From assembly GCF_034047335.1 (NCBI RefSeq), contig NZ_CP139137.1, positions 744,001 through 808,000 on the forward strand: a DNA stretch of 64,000 bases. Direction: 5' to 3'. This DNA is from Chryseobacterium sp. JJR-5R (GTDB lineage Bacteria > Bacteroidota > Bacteroidia > Flavobacteriales > Weeksellaceae). Position 1 is the stretch's first letter; every line of letters starts with the position of its first letter. This document shows, piece after piece, positions 43,153 through 51,646 of this stretch. The translations under genes were made by a program, and so were the position numbers. The notes under the pieces are model-generated. The model did no database searches. It had not been told where the DNA came from and saw only the letters and a list, made by a program, of their open reading frames with translations.

Positions 43153-44517
43153 TTACCAGGTATGAACTTTATAATTTTTCAGTAAAACACCGCTGAAATA
43201 ATTCCCTTTAATCCCTTCCGCAACCGGATGCAGGATTCTTGCTGCACCGTCTACAGAATCCAGCGGCGGGATATATCCCTGCTCAAACTGTTTTCTTCTT
43301 AAGCTTTCCGTGGCTCCCGTGGAAATCCATCCAACGTCTACGGCACTCATGTAGATACGGTCTTTTTCAAATTCTTTTGCCGAAGTAAGCGTCATCATAT
43401 TCAGGGCGGCCTTGGTCATATTGGTATGCGGATGGAAAGCCGTTTTGTTCTCGTAACTGAAAATTCCTTCCGAAGAAGTAATATTGATAATGAATTTTTC
43501 TTTAAAAGATGAGTTTTTCATCAGTGGCTTTAGTTCCTTGATCAGGAAATAAGGCGCGATATGATTAATCAGGTTTACCTCCACCAGCTCATACAGGGAA
43601 ATCTCTTCCATTGTAGAATTCCAGCTCGTTTTATCCCGGTGGTCTACAGGCTGTCCGAAACGGGTAAGTGCAATATCGGTCTCTTCATTCCGGGCATATT
43701 CCAGTTTTCCGATTTCGGTTGAAACGGCCGTGGCATTCGGAAACAGTTTTTTATGGTTTTTATATTCCGCCAGCATTTCATTTTCACGCCTGATGACAGA
43801 AAGGTAATATTCGTCCGGATATTTAATGGTTTGTGCCGCATTATTGATCAGGATGTCCAGCGTATCGAAATTTGAGGCATAAAAATCTGTGAATTCCTGA
43901 ACTGCCTTTAAATTCCTGAGGTCCAAACCATAGATCCAGAGCCTGTCTTTCCACTTGTTATAATCGGCTTCCTGCTGCAGTGTTTCGAGAGCCAGGGCCG
44001 GAAACCGGGTCGTTAAAACCAGGTTGGCATTGCTTCTCAGCAGTTTCAGGGCTGTTGCCAGTCCAACCTTTACACGCCCTCCCGTCAGGACCACGTTCCG
44101 TCCCGAAAGATCTGCCGATAAAAAACGCCTTTCATAATTTTCTCCAGCACATGTCGGGCACATCCTGGTATAGAAAGAATGGGCATGCCTGTAGCTTTGG
44201 TTACAGCAGTAGCAGTTCTTTGGAATCTGCAGCCGGGTAAGCTGGGTTTCGTCTTTATGATCGTCATAAAAAATAGAAACTCCTGCAAGGGCTTTCTTCA
44301 TCAGAAATGATTCAGCACTGACTTCAAGGTCGTGTGATTTCATTTGCCAGTAGCCTTCCTGGCGGTTCTGCTTTCTGGCGTTTTTATGGATCTTGGTGAT
44401 CAGCCCAGAAAAAACAAGGTTGTCAGGATTGGTGAACGGCTCATCTTTCAGGGCATTTAAAACCTTGAGACATGATTCCCATTCATTTTGCGTAAAGTGT
44501 TGATGAAAAAAATCCAT
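43153..44517 (-). CDS. Zinc-ribbon SDR-family protein lacking the catalytic Tyr
   Basis: 454 residues. An N-terminal helical part (1-95) precedes a zinc ribbon with Cys102, Cys105, Cys120 and Cys123. A Rossmann fold follows: LTGGRVKVGLATALKLL (NAD(P)-binding, residues 144-160) and INNAAQT (225-230). The usual Ser-Tyr-Lys site is represented by TSSEG and HTNMTKAALN: Ser and Lys are kept but Thr365 stands where Tyr should be. An 80-residue insertion separates the two halves. The protein may bind NAD(P) without acting as a standard reductase. It has its own promoter and is followed at once by four tRNA genes. Confidence 0.78.
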   Translation of the reverse strand: MDFFHQHFTQNEWESCLKVLNALKDEPFTNPDNLVFSGLITKIHKNARKQNRQEGYWQMKSHDLEVSAESFLMKKALAGVSIFYDDHKDETQLTRLQIPKNCYCCNQSYRHAHSFYTRMCPTCAGENYERRFLSADLSGRNVVLTGGRVKVGLATALKLLRSNANLVLTTRFPALALETLQQEADYNKWKDRLWIYGLDLRNLKAVQEFTDFYASNFDTLDILINNAAQTIKYPDEYYLSVIRRENEMLAEYKNHKKLFPNATAVSTEIGKLEYARNEETDIALTRFGQPVDHRDKTSWNSTMEEISLYELVEVNLINHIAPYFLIKELKPLMKNSSFKEKFIINITSSEGIFSYENKTAFHPHTNMTKAALNMMTLTSAKEFEKDRIYMSAVDVGWISTGATESLRRKQFEQGYIPPLDSVDGAARILHPVAEGIKGNYFSGVLLKNYKVHTW

Positions 44518-44537
44518 TGCTTTTTATTTTACAATGG

Positions 44538-44545
44538 CAAAATTA
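44538..44545 (-). promoter_or_regulatory. Putative -7 element of the SDR-tRNA transcript
   Basis: Minus-strand TAATTTTG, 20 bases before the SDR ATG. It makes the SDR, four tRNAs, two proteins and the Cys-type tRNA a likely single transcription unit. No terminator is seen between 44517 and tatD. Confidence 0.55.
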
Positions 44546-44692
44546 TCTGTGCAGTGCGCAATGTTTTTACGTACCTGTGAAAAATGTTATGAAAGCCTGA
44601 ATTTATAGCTCTTGTGATGTTTTTAAAAAAATAAGTCAGATTAATACGCCGACAGACCAGGTTAAATACTTTTTCTGCGATGATCCGGATCA

Positions 44693-45343
44693 TTAATCGT
44701 TAATAAAAACTTCCAGAAATCCGATCAGCTGTTCTCCGCCGTGGCTCCAACGGATCCCGTGCCCGCCTTCTTCCCTGATTTCGAAAACCAATCCGTGCTT
44801 ATAATGAAAAAAGACGTTCCACCATGTGGTGTGGTCTAAAATAAAATGAATTTTCTCCATCACGCTCTGCTGCTTTTGCCGGTTGTTTCCTTTTATGTCT
44901 CCCCAGAACCGGTCATCCGTTCTGCCGGCATGTTTTTCCCAGGCCCGCTGTGCCATGGTCACTTCTTGGTTAAAAGGTTTTTCACACGCTTCAATCAGCA
45001 CAGTCCGCAGTGGCGGAACGGCATTTTCATTCCGGATGCTGGCTGAGGTAAGCCGCTGTCCCAGGATATTCAGCCAATGCTCAAAAGGGATTTTCTCCAT
45101 CTGCTGTGCCTTATGTTCATCCGTATTCCGGCTTTCAAGAATATTAATAAAAATGCGGAAACTTCCCGCACGGTCGGGTTTTATTTCTTCATGAAAGAAA
45201 GGCAGGTCCCATTCTAAGGTTCCGGTTTTAAATTTCCGGATGTTGTTATCTGAATTTTCCAGATGCTCCTCAGCTAAAACAGCCTGGTATTTTTCTTTCC
45301 AGGTTTCTGAAAACAACGGAATATATTTCTTTAGTGAATCCAT
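44693..45343 (-). CDS. Unrecognised 216-aa protein
   Basis: 216 residues, mostly helical, with conserved-looking aromatic/charged patches (SETWKEKYQAVLAEEHLEN, EKHAGRTDDRFWGDIKG, LDHTTWWNVFFHYKHG). No signal peptide, membrane helix or known catalytic motif. Two bases downstream of the DUF434-like gene, hence probably one operon with it. Confidence 0.55.
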   Translation of the reverse strand: MDSLKKYIPLFSETWKEKYQAVLAEEHLENSDNNIRKFKTGTLEWDLPFFHEEIKPDRAGSFRIFINILESRNTDEHKAQQMEKIPFEHWLNILGQRLTSASIRNENAVPPLRTVLIEACEKPFNQEVTMAQRAWEKHAGRTDDRFWGDIKGNNRQKQQSVMEKIHFILDHTTWWNVFFHYKHGLVFEIREEGGHGIRWSHGGEQLIGFLEVFIND

Positions 45344-45345
45344 GA

Positions 45346-46056
45346 TTAAACCATTTTCACCAAGTTAACGGGAAGCTTTTCTTCTTCCATCAAGTATCCG
45401 GCAAGGTTAAACCAGTTCCGGCAATGGTCCAGAATCCAGCCATCTGAAGAGACGGCAATTTCTGCGTGTTCAGCAAGGAATCTGTCCGGATTAAATTCCA
45501 GTTCAGTTTCCCAGTTCAGATGATTTTCAAAAGAAAAATCCAGGACCATCTGTCTGATCCTGCCGCTGTTGGAAACAGGTTTGTCAAAAATCCAGATTAA
45601 TTTCCGGGCTCCGGACTTTTGAAAAAATGCCGCAACAAGTTCGATTGATTTTAAAGTCTGGTTCACTTTTCTGTAGGTCCCGTGAACGCCGGAAAGATCC
45701 CGTAAACAGCCGTCCGCACCCCGGAAAATATAAGCTCCGGAAAGCAGGCTTTCCAGGAGGATGATGATATTAAAGCCGTCCAGATGTACCGTTGCATCCT
45801 GTAATGCGGAAATCTGAAGTGCTTTGTCTGCCCTGTTCCGGATCTGGATTTCTGAGGCAGAAGCAGCACGGACGGCCTGAATCTGGCGGGCTTTAAGGCG
45901 GTAGCGGTTTCCGGTCAGTTCCGAAGAAGCCCTTTCAGCATAGCCTCTGCTTAACAGGTAGTGCATATCCTGAACTGCCATTTTCAGTTTTCCGGTCTGC
46001 TTTTCTGAACCGAAAAGCAGGTCGTCATCCGTGTTTTTTCCGCGGTTTTTTTGCAT
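45346..46056 (-). CDS. DUF434/DUF5616-type protein, possible PIN-like nuclease
   Basis: 236 residues from the ATG at 46056 (MQKNRGKN). The N-terminal part matches what I know of DUF434: AVQDMHYLLSRGYAERASSE and LTGNRYRLKARQIQAVRAAS. The C-terminal part has LDGFNIIILLESLLSG, LIWIFDKPVSNSGR and EIAVSSDGWIL, whose spaced acidic residues (Asp in LDGFN, IFDKP, SSDG) resemble a PIN/NYN RNase site. Nuclease activity is inference. Divergent from the MoxR-vWA operon across 155 bases. Confidence 0.65.
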   Translation of the reverse strand: MQKNRGKNTDDDLLFGSEKQTGKLKMAVQDMHYLLSRGYAERASSELTGNRYRLKARQIQAVRAASASEIQIRNRADKALQISALQDATVHLDGFNIIILLESLLSGAYIFRGADGCLRDLSGVHGTYRKVNQTLKSIELVAAFFQKSGARKLIWIFDKPVSNSGRIRQMVLDFSFENHLNWETELEFNPDRFLAEHAEIAVSSDGWILDHCRNWFNLAGYLMEEEKLPVNLVKMV

Positions 46057-46059
46057 GCC

Positions 46060-46067
46060 CAAATGTA
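46060..46067 (-). promoter_or_regulatory. Putative -7 element of the DUF434-like gene
   Basis: Minus-strand TACATTTG, three bases before the ATG at 46056; transcription would begin close to the start codon, giving a nearly leaderless message. Confidence 0.5.
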
Positions 46068-46197
46068 AATGTATTTTTTAAAATAACCGGTGGCTTCAAC
46101 AGGCAAAAGAGGGAAGATAAGTTTTTTTCGTTAGAAAAACAGCCTGAAATATTAATGGCTTATCATTAAATAAAATTTTATTACCGGGGAAATAATT

Positions 46198-46205
46198 TTA
46201 TTTTT
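46198..46205 (+). promoter_or_regulatory. Putative -7 element of the MoxR-vWA operon
   Basis: TATTTTTG, five bases before the ATG at 46211, so again almost leaderless. It supports this ATG over the internal one at 46271, although an AAGGAAGG stretch stands before the latter. Confidence 0.5.
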
Positions 46206-46210
46206 GTTGT

Positions 46211-46840
46211 ATGTTGGAAAACCGATCCCCGTTTTTAGATACGTTGTTTCTGCTCCGCAAGGAAGGAAGCATGGCCATCTATACAGACCTTCAGGAAATC
46301 TCTGCAAAGGAAGAGGCAGATGCCGCAGATTATTTTGCCTCTGAGTTTGAAAACGAACGGCTGGAATTCCTGTCGGATCAGGTCAGTTTCCATAAAGAAT
46401 CCGCAGTCTGGGCAGCAAAGGTGCTGTATCACAGTGCACAGCTGTACCTGGTGAGAAAAGATACGTCCGGCAGCCTCGGGAAGTTAATTCCTGGTTTCGC
46501 AGGGGAAAGAAATGTTTCTTCAATCCTGTCGGCAGATTTGTCATTAAGGTTTTTGCCGCAGATAATAGCAGTCCTGCACGATGCCGACCCTGAAGATCCA
46601 TTGGTGGGAATGCTGGAAAATATTCTGGTAAATTTTCATTATTCTGCGATCGGATATGACTTGAACCTGGGAAAAATAAACTGGCAAGAAGAATTAAGCA
46701 ATGCAACCTACCGGAAATTATACCTTGAAAGGATTGTAGACAAAAAAGACTACAGGCTGGCAGAAATCCCATACATCAATCATCTGCTGATGGCGGAATT
46801 CGGGCTGCATAAAGATGAGTTCTGGAAAGAATTAAAATAA
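46211..46840 (+). CDS. First gene of the MoxR-vWA-propeller operon, bpX-type helical protein
   Basis: 209 residues, helical, acidic, without signal or membrane segment. It fits in size and position the accessory 'bpX' proteins described for MoxR-vWA-beta-propeller ternary systems; which bpX family is uncertain (bpX4 would be my guess). Segments: SVSFHKESAVWAAKVLYHSA-like helix, AVLHDADPEDPLVGMLENIL. It stands alone upstream with its own promoter and is 15 bases from the next gene. Confidence 0.55.
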   Translation: MLENRSPFLDTLFLLRKEGSMAIYTDLQEISAKEEADAADYFASEFENERLEFLSDQVSFHKESAVWAAKVLYHSAQLYLVRKDTSGSLGKLIPGFAGERNVSSILSADLSLRFLPQIIAVLHDADPEDPLVGMLENILVNFHYSAIGYDLNLGKINWQEELSNATYRKLYLERIVDKKDYRLAEIPYINHLLMAEFGLHKDEFWKELK

Positions 46841-46855
46841 GTAACACACAGAAGA

Positions 46856-47380
46856 ATGAGCCAGGAAACCGTATTTGATTTTGTAAAAAATCCTACTAAA
46901 GAAAATTTTCTGAAATCCAGGGAATTGGTGATCAACAGTCCGGATTATGATCCTTATTCTGAGGATTTGACCATTATGGAAAAACTGTTAGAGAATAAAG
47001 CATACGAAAAACTGAATTATTATGTTACGGTTAATGTACTGCTAAGTCCCAAAGCACATTTTATAAAATATCTTTCTTTAAAAGAAACCGGAAATGCAAA
47101 AGCGGCAGAAAGTATTATGTTTATCTGCTATCATATTTTAAATTGTATTGAGAAGACAGGAGACGGAACCATGCAGAATCCATATATTGTAACCAGGGTT
47201 TCTGACGAAACTGATTTTTTACAGTTTCATTTGAGAAAAAAGCATATCCGGCAAAAATTAATTCAGAGTGAAGGTAAGTATATGGATGTTTTAACGTTAG
47301 AAGATGGATCTGAATTGTATTTCGATATCACGACACCTTACCGGAAAATTGCATTTTCTGAAAAAAGAAATGAAGAATAA
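46856..47380 (+). CDS. Unknown 174-aa protein of the MoxR-vWA operon
   Basis: 174 residues, helical N-terminal two thirds (TKENFLKSRELVINSPDYDP, NAKAAESIMFICYHILNCIE) and a small beta-rich C-terminal part (MDVLTLEDGSELYFDITTPY). No motif recognised. Between the first operon gene and the MoxR ATPase, with short gaps. Confidence 0.5.
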   Translation: MSQETVFDFVKNPTKENFLKSRELVINSPDYDPYSEDLTIMEKLLENKAYEKLNYYVTVNVLLSPKAHFIKYLSLKETGNAKAAESIMFICYHILNCIEKTGDGTMQNPYIVTRVSDETDFLQFHLRKKHIRQKLIQSEGKYMDVLTLEDGSELYFDITTPYRKIAFSEKRNEE

Positions 47381-47415
47381 AAGAGGGGAGAGGTGAAAAT
47401 TTTAAAATTTAATCA

Positions 47416-48549
47416 ATGACTCAGAATATTGAAAAATTAAACAAAGTCCTTACTTACGTCAAAGACACTTTTGTCGGAAAGAATGATGTGGTAGACCTTT
47501 TGGGAATTTGTTTGCTGGCCAGGGAAAATGCCTTTTTATACGGGCCTCCCGGAACGGCAAAGTCTGCCATTGTAAGAACGCTGGCAAAAACCGTTAAAGA
47601 CGGGAAAAACTTTGAATACCTGCTGACCCGCTTCACGGAACCGAACGAAATTTTCGGGCCTTTCGATATCAGGAAACTGAAAGAAGGGGAGCTGCTGACC
47701 AATACCGAAGGCATGATGCCGGAAGCCTCCATGGTTTTCCTGGATGAGATTTTCAATGCCAATTCTGCCATTCTGAACTCACTCCTGATGGCTTTGAATG
47801 AGAAGGTCTTTAAAAGAGGAAAAGAAACACGGCACCTACCGGCCCTGATGTTTGTGGGAGCGAGCAACATACTTCCTGAGGATGAAGCATTGAATGCCCT
47901 GTTTGACCGTTTCCTGATCCGGATCAACGTGGATTATGTGCATCCCGAGCTTCTCCAGCAGGTGCTTCTGGCAGGAAGAAAACTGGAAAACCAGACGGAA
48001 ACGGATATGCCTGAAATCTTTTCGGACGAAATAAGGGAACTTCAGGGTTTCTGTAAAAGCGTTGATCTGAAACCGGTGTATGAAGTCTACCTCAATACCA
48101 TCATCAGCCTCAGGAATACAGGGATTGCCATTTCTGACCGAAGGGCCGTGAAGCTGCAGAACCTGATTGCGGCAAGTGCCCTGATCTGCGGAAGAACCGA
48201 AGCTGTTTTATCCGACCTCTGGGTGCTGAAACATATCTGGGATACCCAGGAACAGATTGAAATCCTGGAAGGGATCATCAACCGGACCATTGAAAAAGAC
48301 GATAGCCCGGGATCCCATCCGCAGGCACTGCAGAATAAAGCACCGAACCCGGAAGAGATTATGAAAGACGTAAAAATCCTGGTCGGAAAATGGGAAGGCG
48401 AAACATTGAGTTTTGAAGAACAGAATGTAATCAAAGATAAATTAAGATACCTCCAGACCCGCTGCGACTGGATCAGGAACCCTGAGCAGAAACAATATAT
48501 TCAACAGGAAATTGAACGTCTATGGCAAAAGATCCTTCAGAGCATATAA
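47416..48549 (+). CDS. MoxR-family AAA+ ATPase
   Basis: 377 residues. Walker A GPPGTAKS (43-50), Walker B MVFLDEIF (Asp110, Glu111), sensor 1 in FVGASN, arginine finger in LFDRFLIR, and the MoxR/RavA-type sensor 2 SDRRAVKLQNLIAAS. Such ATPases act as chaperones that remodel partners through a vWA adaptor. The C-terminal 100 residues are a RavA-like helical extension. Its stop lies 28 bases inside the next gene. Confidence 0.92.
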   Translation: MTQNIEKLNKVLTYVKDTFVGKNDVVDLLGICLLARENAFLYGPPGTAKSAIVRTLAKTVKDGKNFEYLLTRFTEPNEIFGPFDIRKLKEGELLTNTEGMMPEASMVFLDEIFNANSAILNSLLMALNEKVFKRGKETRHLPALMFVGASNILPEDEALNALFDRFLIRINVDYVHPELLQQVLLAGRKLENQTETDMPEIFSDEIRELQGFCKSVDLKPVYEVYLNTIISLRNTGIAISDRRAVKLQNLIAASALICGRTEAVLSDLWVLKHIWDTQEQIEILEGIINRTIEKDDSPGSHPQALQNKAPNPEEIMKDVKILVGKWEGETLSFEEQNVIKDKLRYLQTRCDWIRNPEQKQYIQQEIERLWQKILQSI

Positions 48550-49265
48550 AAGAATTCTGGGCAGAGCTTCCGCGTGCCGATGAAGATGTCCTCGGTTCGG
48601 TTCGTGACTGGAAGAATATTCAGATTGCAAGGGAAGAAGAAGTAATCTGGATGAAAGGTTTTACCGGTGAACAGGCGGTTTCACCGGAAATTCAGCAGCT
48701 GCCCAACTGTTTGATGTATGAATTAAGGGAAGGGCTTTTATTTCGGAAAAATGCACTCGTCCCCAGTAAAAAAGTCCGGACTGCATTACTATGGATGCCC
48801 ATTGATCAGGCATTACGGCTGACTTTTCCTATTTCCAACAACAATTTTTTCGGGATTGATGAAAAAATTACGGTCAGGCTGAAACCCACCGAAGAAGTGC
48901 AGCCTGCAGTTGCTTTATTATCTTCTGTGGCTGAAATTAAAGACCTGATGATTACCCTTCCTAAATTTAAACTTGAAAGAATGGACTGGACGGTCATTAA
49001 CAGCAAAGCACTGTTTTTAGGAACCCCGTTACTGAGTTTTCCGGGAAGAACGTACTGGACGAAGGACGGTCATCTTCTGCCATCAGGCTTTGATTTTGAG
49101 TTTAAAAACGTAAGTGTCCTGCTTCAGAAAAAATACAATGAAGCGTTGAGCCAATGGCTTGTCTGGAACGAGGACGGAACGTATATATCTGTTCATAAAA
49201 ATGATTTCCGGAAATTGTCCGTAAGCTCATTCCGTCTCACCGAAAAATCACAGGAATGGAGTTAG
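48522..49265 (+). CDS. bpX-type accessory protein of the MoxR-vWA operon
   Basis: 247 residues, beta-rich and without signal peptide (VIWMKGFTGEQAV, LPNCLMYELREGLLFRKNAL, SFPGRTYWTKDGHLLPSGFD). Its place directly after moxR, overlapping both neighbours, matches the bpX2/bpX0-type genes of ternary systems. Exact family unproven. Confidence 0.6.
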   Translation: MAKDPSEHIKEFWAELPRADEDVLGSVRDWKNIQIAREEEVIWMKGFTGEQAVSPEIQQLPNCLMYELREGLLFRKNALVPSKKVRTALLWMPIDQALRLTFPISNNNFFGIDEKITVRLKPTEEVQPAVALLSSVAEIKDLMITLPKFKLERMDWTVINSKALFLGTPLLSFPGRTYWTKDGHLLPSGFDFEFKNVSVLLQKKYNEALSQWLVWNEDGTYISVHKNDFRKLSVSSFRLTEKSQEWS

Positions 49266-51646
49266 AAGAATATTTCCAGTCATATGAAAGCTATTTTTGG
49301 GAATGGACTACCGATGAAGATGTTCCTGACCCATCCGGCTATCATGAAAACAACCTTATTTCGATCCCGAATGTCGGGGCGATTGCCTACAGGCCTTATG
49401 TAATCGAAGTGTTAAAAGAACTGAAAGACCAGGGATTTCCGCCTTTCGGCTCACTGCTCCTGGTTCTATACGCTTTGCAGGACGGATATCTTAACATGGA
49501 TGGCCTTTTCTATCATTTGAAAAAGCAGATGGAAAATCCTGTAGGAGAAGAAATAAGGAATGATATAGGTGTTACGATTAATTTTTTAGAGAATGTAAAC
49601 CGTGTAGGAAATTCTTTGAAGAGGGGACAAAATAAAATAATTCTTTTAAAATCTATTTTTAAAGATTGTCATCATATAATTTCTGCCGAAGCTTCGGATC
49701 TGATTATTAAGAAATTTGAAAGAAAGCCCTATAAAATATCAGAAGCTGCCGTTCAGAATACTTTAAACCGATCGGTTGTTGCTAAAGATTTTAAAGTTCT
49801 GGCATTGCTATACAGGAAGTTTCCGACGACTGAATCCATCATCGGATCCCTGAAAGATGTTGTCGATCTTCCTCAATTGGAAGACGAAGTGGTACAGGAA
49901 GAAACCACTGTTGAGAACGGGAAAGATTTTATTCAGGAACTTACTGAAGATCCAAAAACATTTCAGGTCGGAAGCCTGATCAAAAGGATATGGAGCGGAC
50001 TGAAAATTCCGATGCGCCACCTTTCCCCCGGTGAACAGCCGATCGGAGGGATTTCTGATATGACCAATAAAGGTGATCTCAACAGGATGCTGTTATCAGA
50101 ATTTGCCAATGAAGATGAGGTTTTCATGAACCGGGTGGCCAATCAGGAAGCACTGTATATCCAAAGAGAAGTTCCGCCTGAAGAAAATATTTTTGAGCGG
50201 ATTATCCTGATTGATACCTCCCTGAAAAACTGGGGAATCCCGAAAGTACTCGCTTTTGCATCAGCCATTGCCATTATTAAACATCCGAAAGCACATTCGG
50301 AATGTAAGATTTTTGTTTTGGGAGAGAATGCGATCCCTGTTTCTTTAAATACAACGGATGAGGTTATTGAGCATTTGAATCAGGTAAGTCCGGTCTTGGA
50401 AGTTTCCCGGGCATTGGAAAAGTTTCTTGGCGAAGAGCATCCGGAAAAAGAACTGGAAGTTTTTTTTATCACCAACCAGGAAAATTTGGACCATCAAAAG
50501 CTTCAGAAAGTCATTCACGAAAACAGGGACCGGCTGAAATTTCTGGTTACCACTTCTCCGTATGGCGATCTGAATTTTTACAGGCACCATAAAGGTACCA
50601 GGAAGCATGTTCAGAAAATGGTGCTTCCGCTGCAGGAACTATGGGCAAACCCTCCGAAACAAAAACAGGGAAATACCGGTTCCGGAAACGGAATTAAAGT
50701 CCTGGTTCCGCAAAATTATCCATTGCTGTTCCCAACGCCGAAAGACAGGATCAAGACATTTCTGTACGAAGGGGAATTTTATATTTTAAGCAATAAAAAA
50801 CAGGTGTTAAAGACCTATTTATCTGATAATTATTACAACCGGGATATTTATCACACCTCCAGTATCCAGAGAGGCTGTGAAGTGGTTTTGGAAAATATTT
50901 CCATAAAACCCGGAGGACAGTTTGCGCTGGCCAAAAATAAGTCCGGAAATTATATTCTCGCCCAATATCAACCCGATAAAAAGTTACTATCCAAACTGAA
51001 CTTACATACAAAAGAATATTCAGAGCTCAATCTGACAGGGCATCATATGCCTCCGGATTACAGCCTGCTTTATTTCAGTAAAAATTTTTATCTGCACCAT
51101 GAGCATGCGCCTGTTATTTTTAAGATCAGTATGGAAGGGAATATCTCTATTGAAAAGGTAAAAAATAACGCGGAGATTTTTAAAAGTGACGTAAAGAGCA
51201 GGATTGAAATAGACCGGTTGAGGTACAGGGGGACTAAAATATTAAGTAATTTTACCGGAATCGGGATCAACGCTGCAGATGAACTGGTCGTTTCTAAATG
51301 GGCTTTAATGAAACAGGATGAAAATGTCTGTAAATTTGTTAAAAACGCGGAGGATATCATGGTTTGGTCTGCCCGGCATAAAAATAAATTTACTTTCGGC
51401 GATGGCAGCGAAGTGATTACGGATTCCCGCGGTATGATGACGTTCATGAGCAGCAATAAAAACATTCCGACATTTTACCTGCCTTCCACCCACTACGGAT
51501 ATATGGCACTGGCTACCGAAAAAGAGTTCGGAGGTTCGGAATACTACCTGCCGAAGGAAACAAAGCTGAAAGTCAGGGAAATGGACGATATGTATTCTGA
51601 TTATATGGATGCCTTCATTAAACATATTCTGGAGTATGGAACTTAG
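49256..51646 (+). CDS. vWA plus beta-propeller protein
   Basis: 796 residues. The N-terminal helical part (1-270) is followed by a vWA-like domain (about 275-450) with IILIDTSLKNWG. The metal site DxSxS is reduced to DTSLK, and the domain ends with FFITNQENLDHQKLQ. The C-terminal 320 residues are repeated beta strands (EGEFYILSNKKQVLKTYLSD, SGNYILAQYQPDKKLLSK, KFTFGDGSEVITDSRGM), consistent with a beta-propeller. The combination is the defining component of MoxR-vWA-bpX systems. It overlaps genes on both sides. Confidence 0.75.
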   Translation: MELEEYFQSYESYFWEWTTDEDVPDPSGYHENNLISIPNVGAIAYRPYVIEVLKELKDQGFPPFGSLLLVLYALQDGYLNMDGLFYHLKKQMENPVGEEIRNDIGVTINFLENVNRVGNSLKRGQNKIILLKSIFKDCHHIISAEASDLIIKKFERKPYKISEAAVQNTLNRSVVAKDFKVLALLYRKFPTTESIIGSLKDVVDLPQLEDEVVQEETTVENGKDFIQELTEDPKTFQVGSLIKRIWSGLKIPMRHLSPGEQPIGGISDMTNKGDLNRMLLSEFANEDEVFMNRVANQEALYIQREVPPEENIFERIILIDTSLKNWGIPKVLAFASAIAIIKHPKAHSECKIFVLGENAIPVSLNTTDEVIEHLNQVSPVLEVSRALEKFLGEEHPEKELEVFFITNQENLDHQKLQKVIHENRDRLKFLVTTSPYGDLNFYRHHKGTRKHVQKMVLPLQELWANPPKQKQGNTGSGNGIKVLVPQNYPLLFPTPKDRIKTFLYEGEFYILSNKKQVLKTYLSDNYYNRDIYHTSSIQRGCEVVLENISIKPGGQFALAKNKSGNYILAQYQPDKKLLSKLNLHTKEYSELNLTGHHMPPDYSLLYFSKNFYLHHEHAPVIFKISMEGNISIEKVKNNAEIFKSDVKSRIEIDRLRYRGTKILSNFTGIGINAADELVVSKWALMKQDENVCKFVKNAEDIMVWSARHKNKFTFGDGSEVITDSRGMMTFMSSNKNIPTFYLPSTHYGYMALATEKEFGGSEYYLPKETKLKVREMDDMYSDYMDAFIKHILEYGT

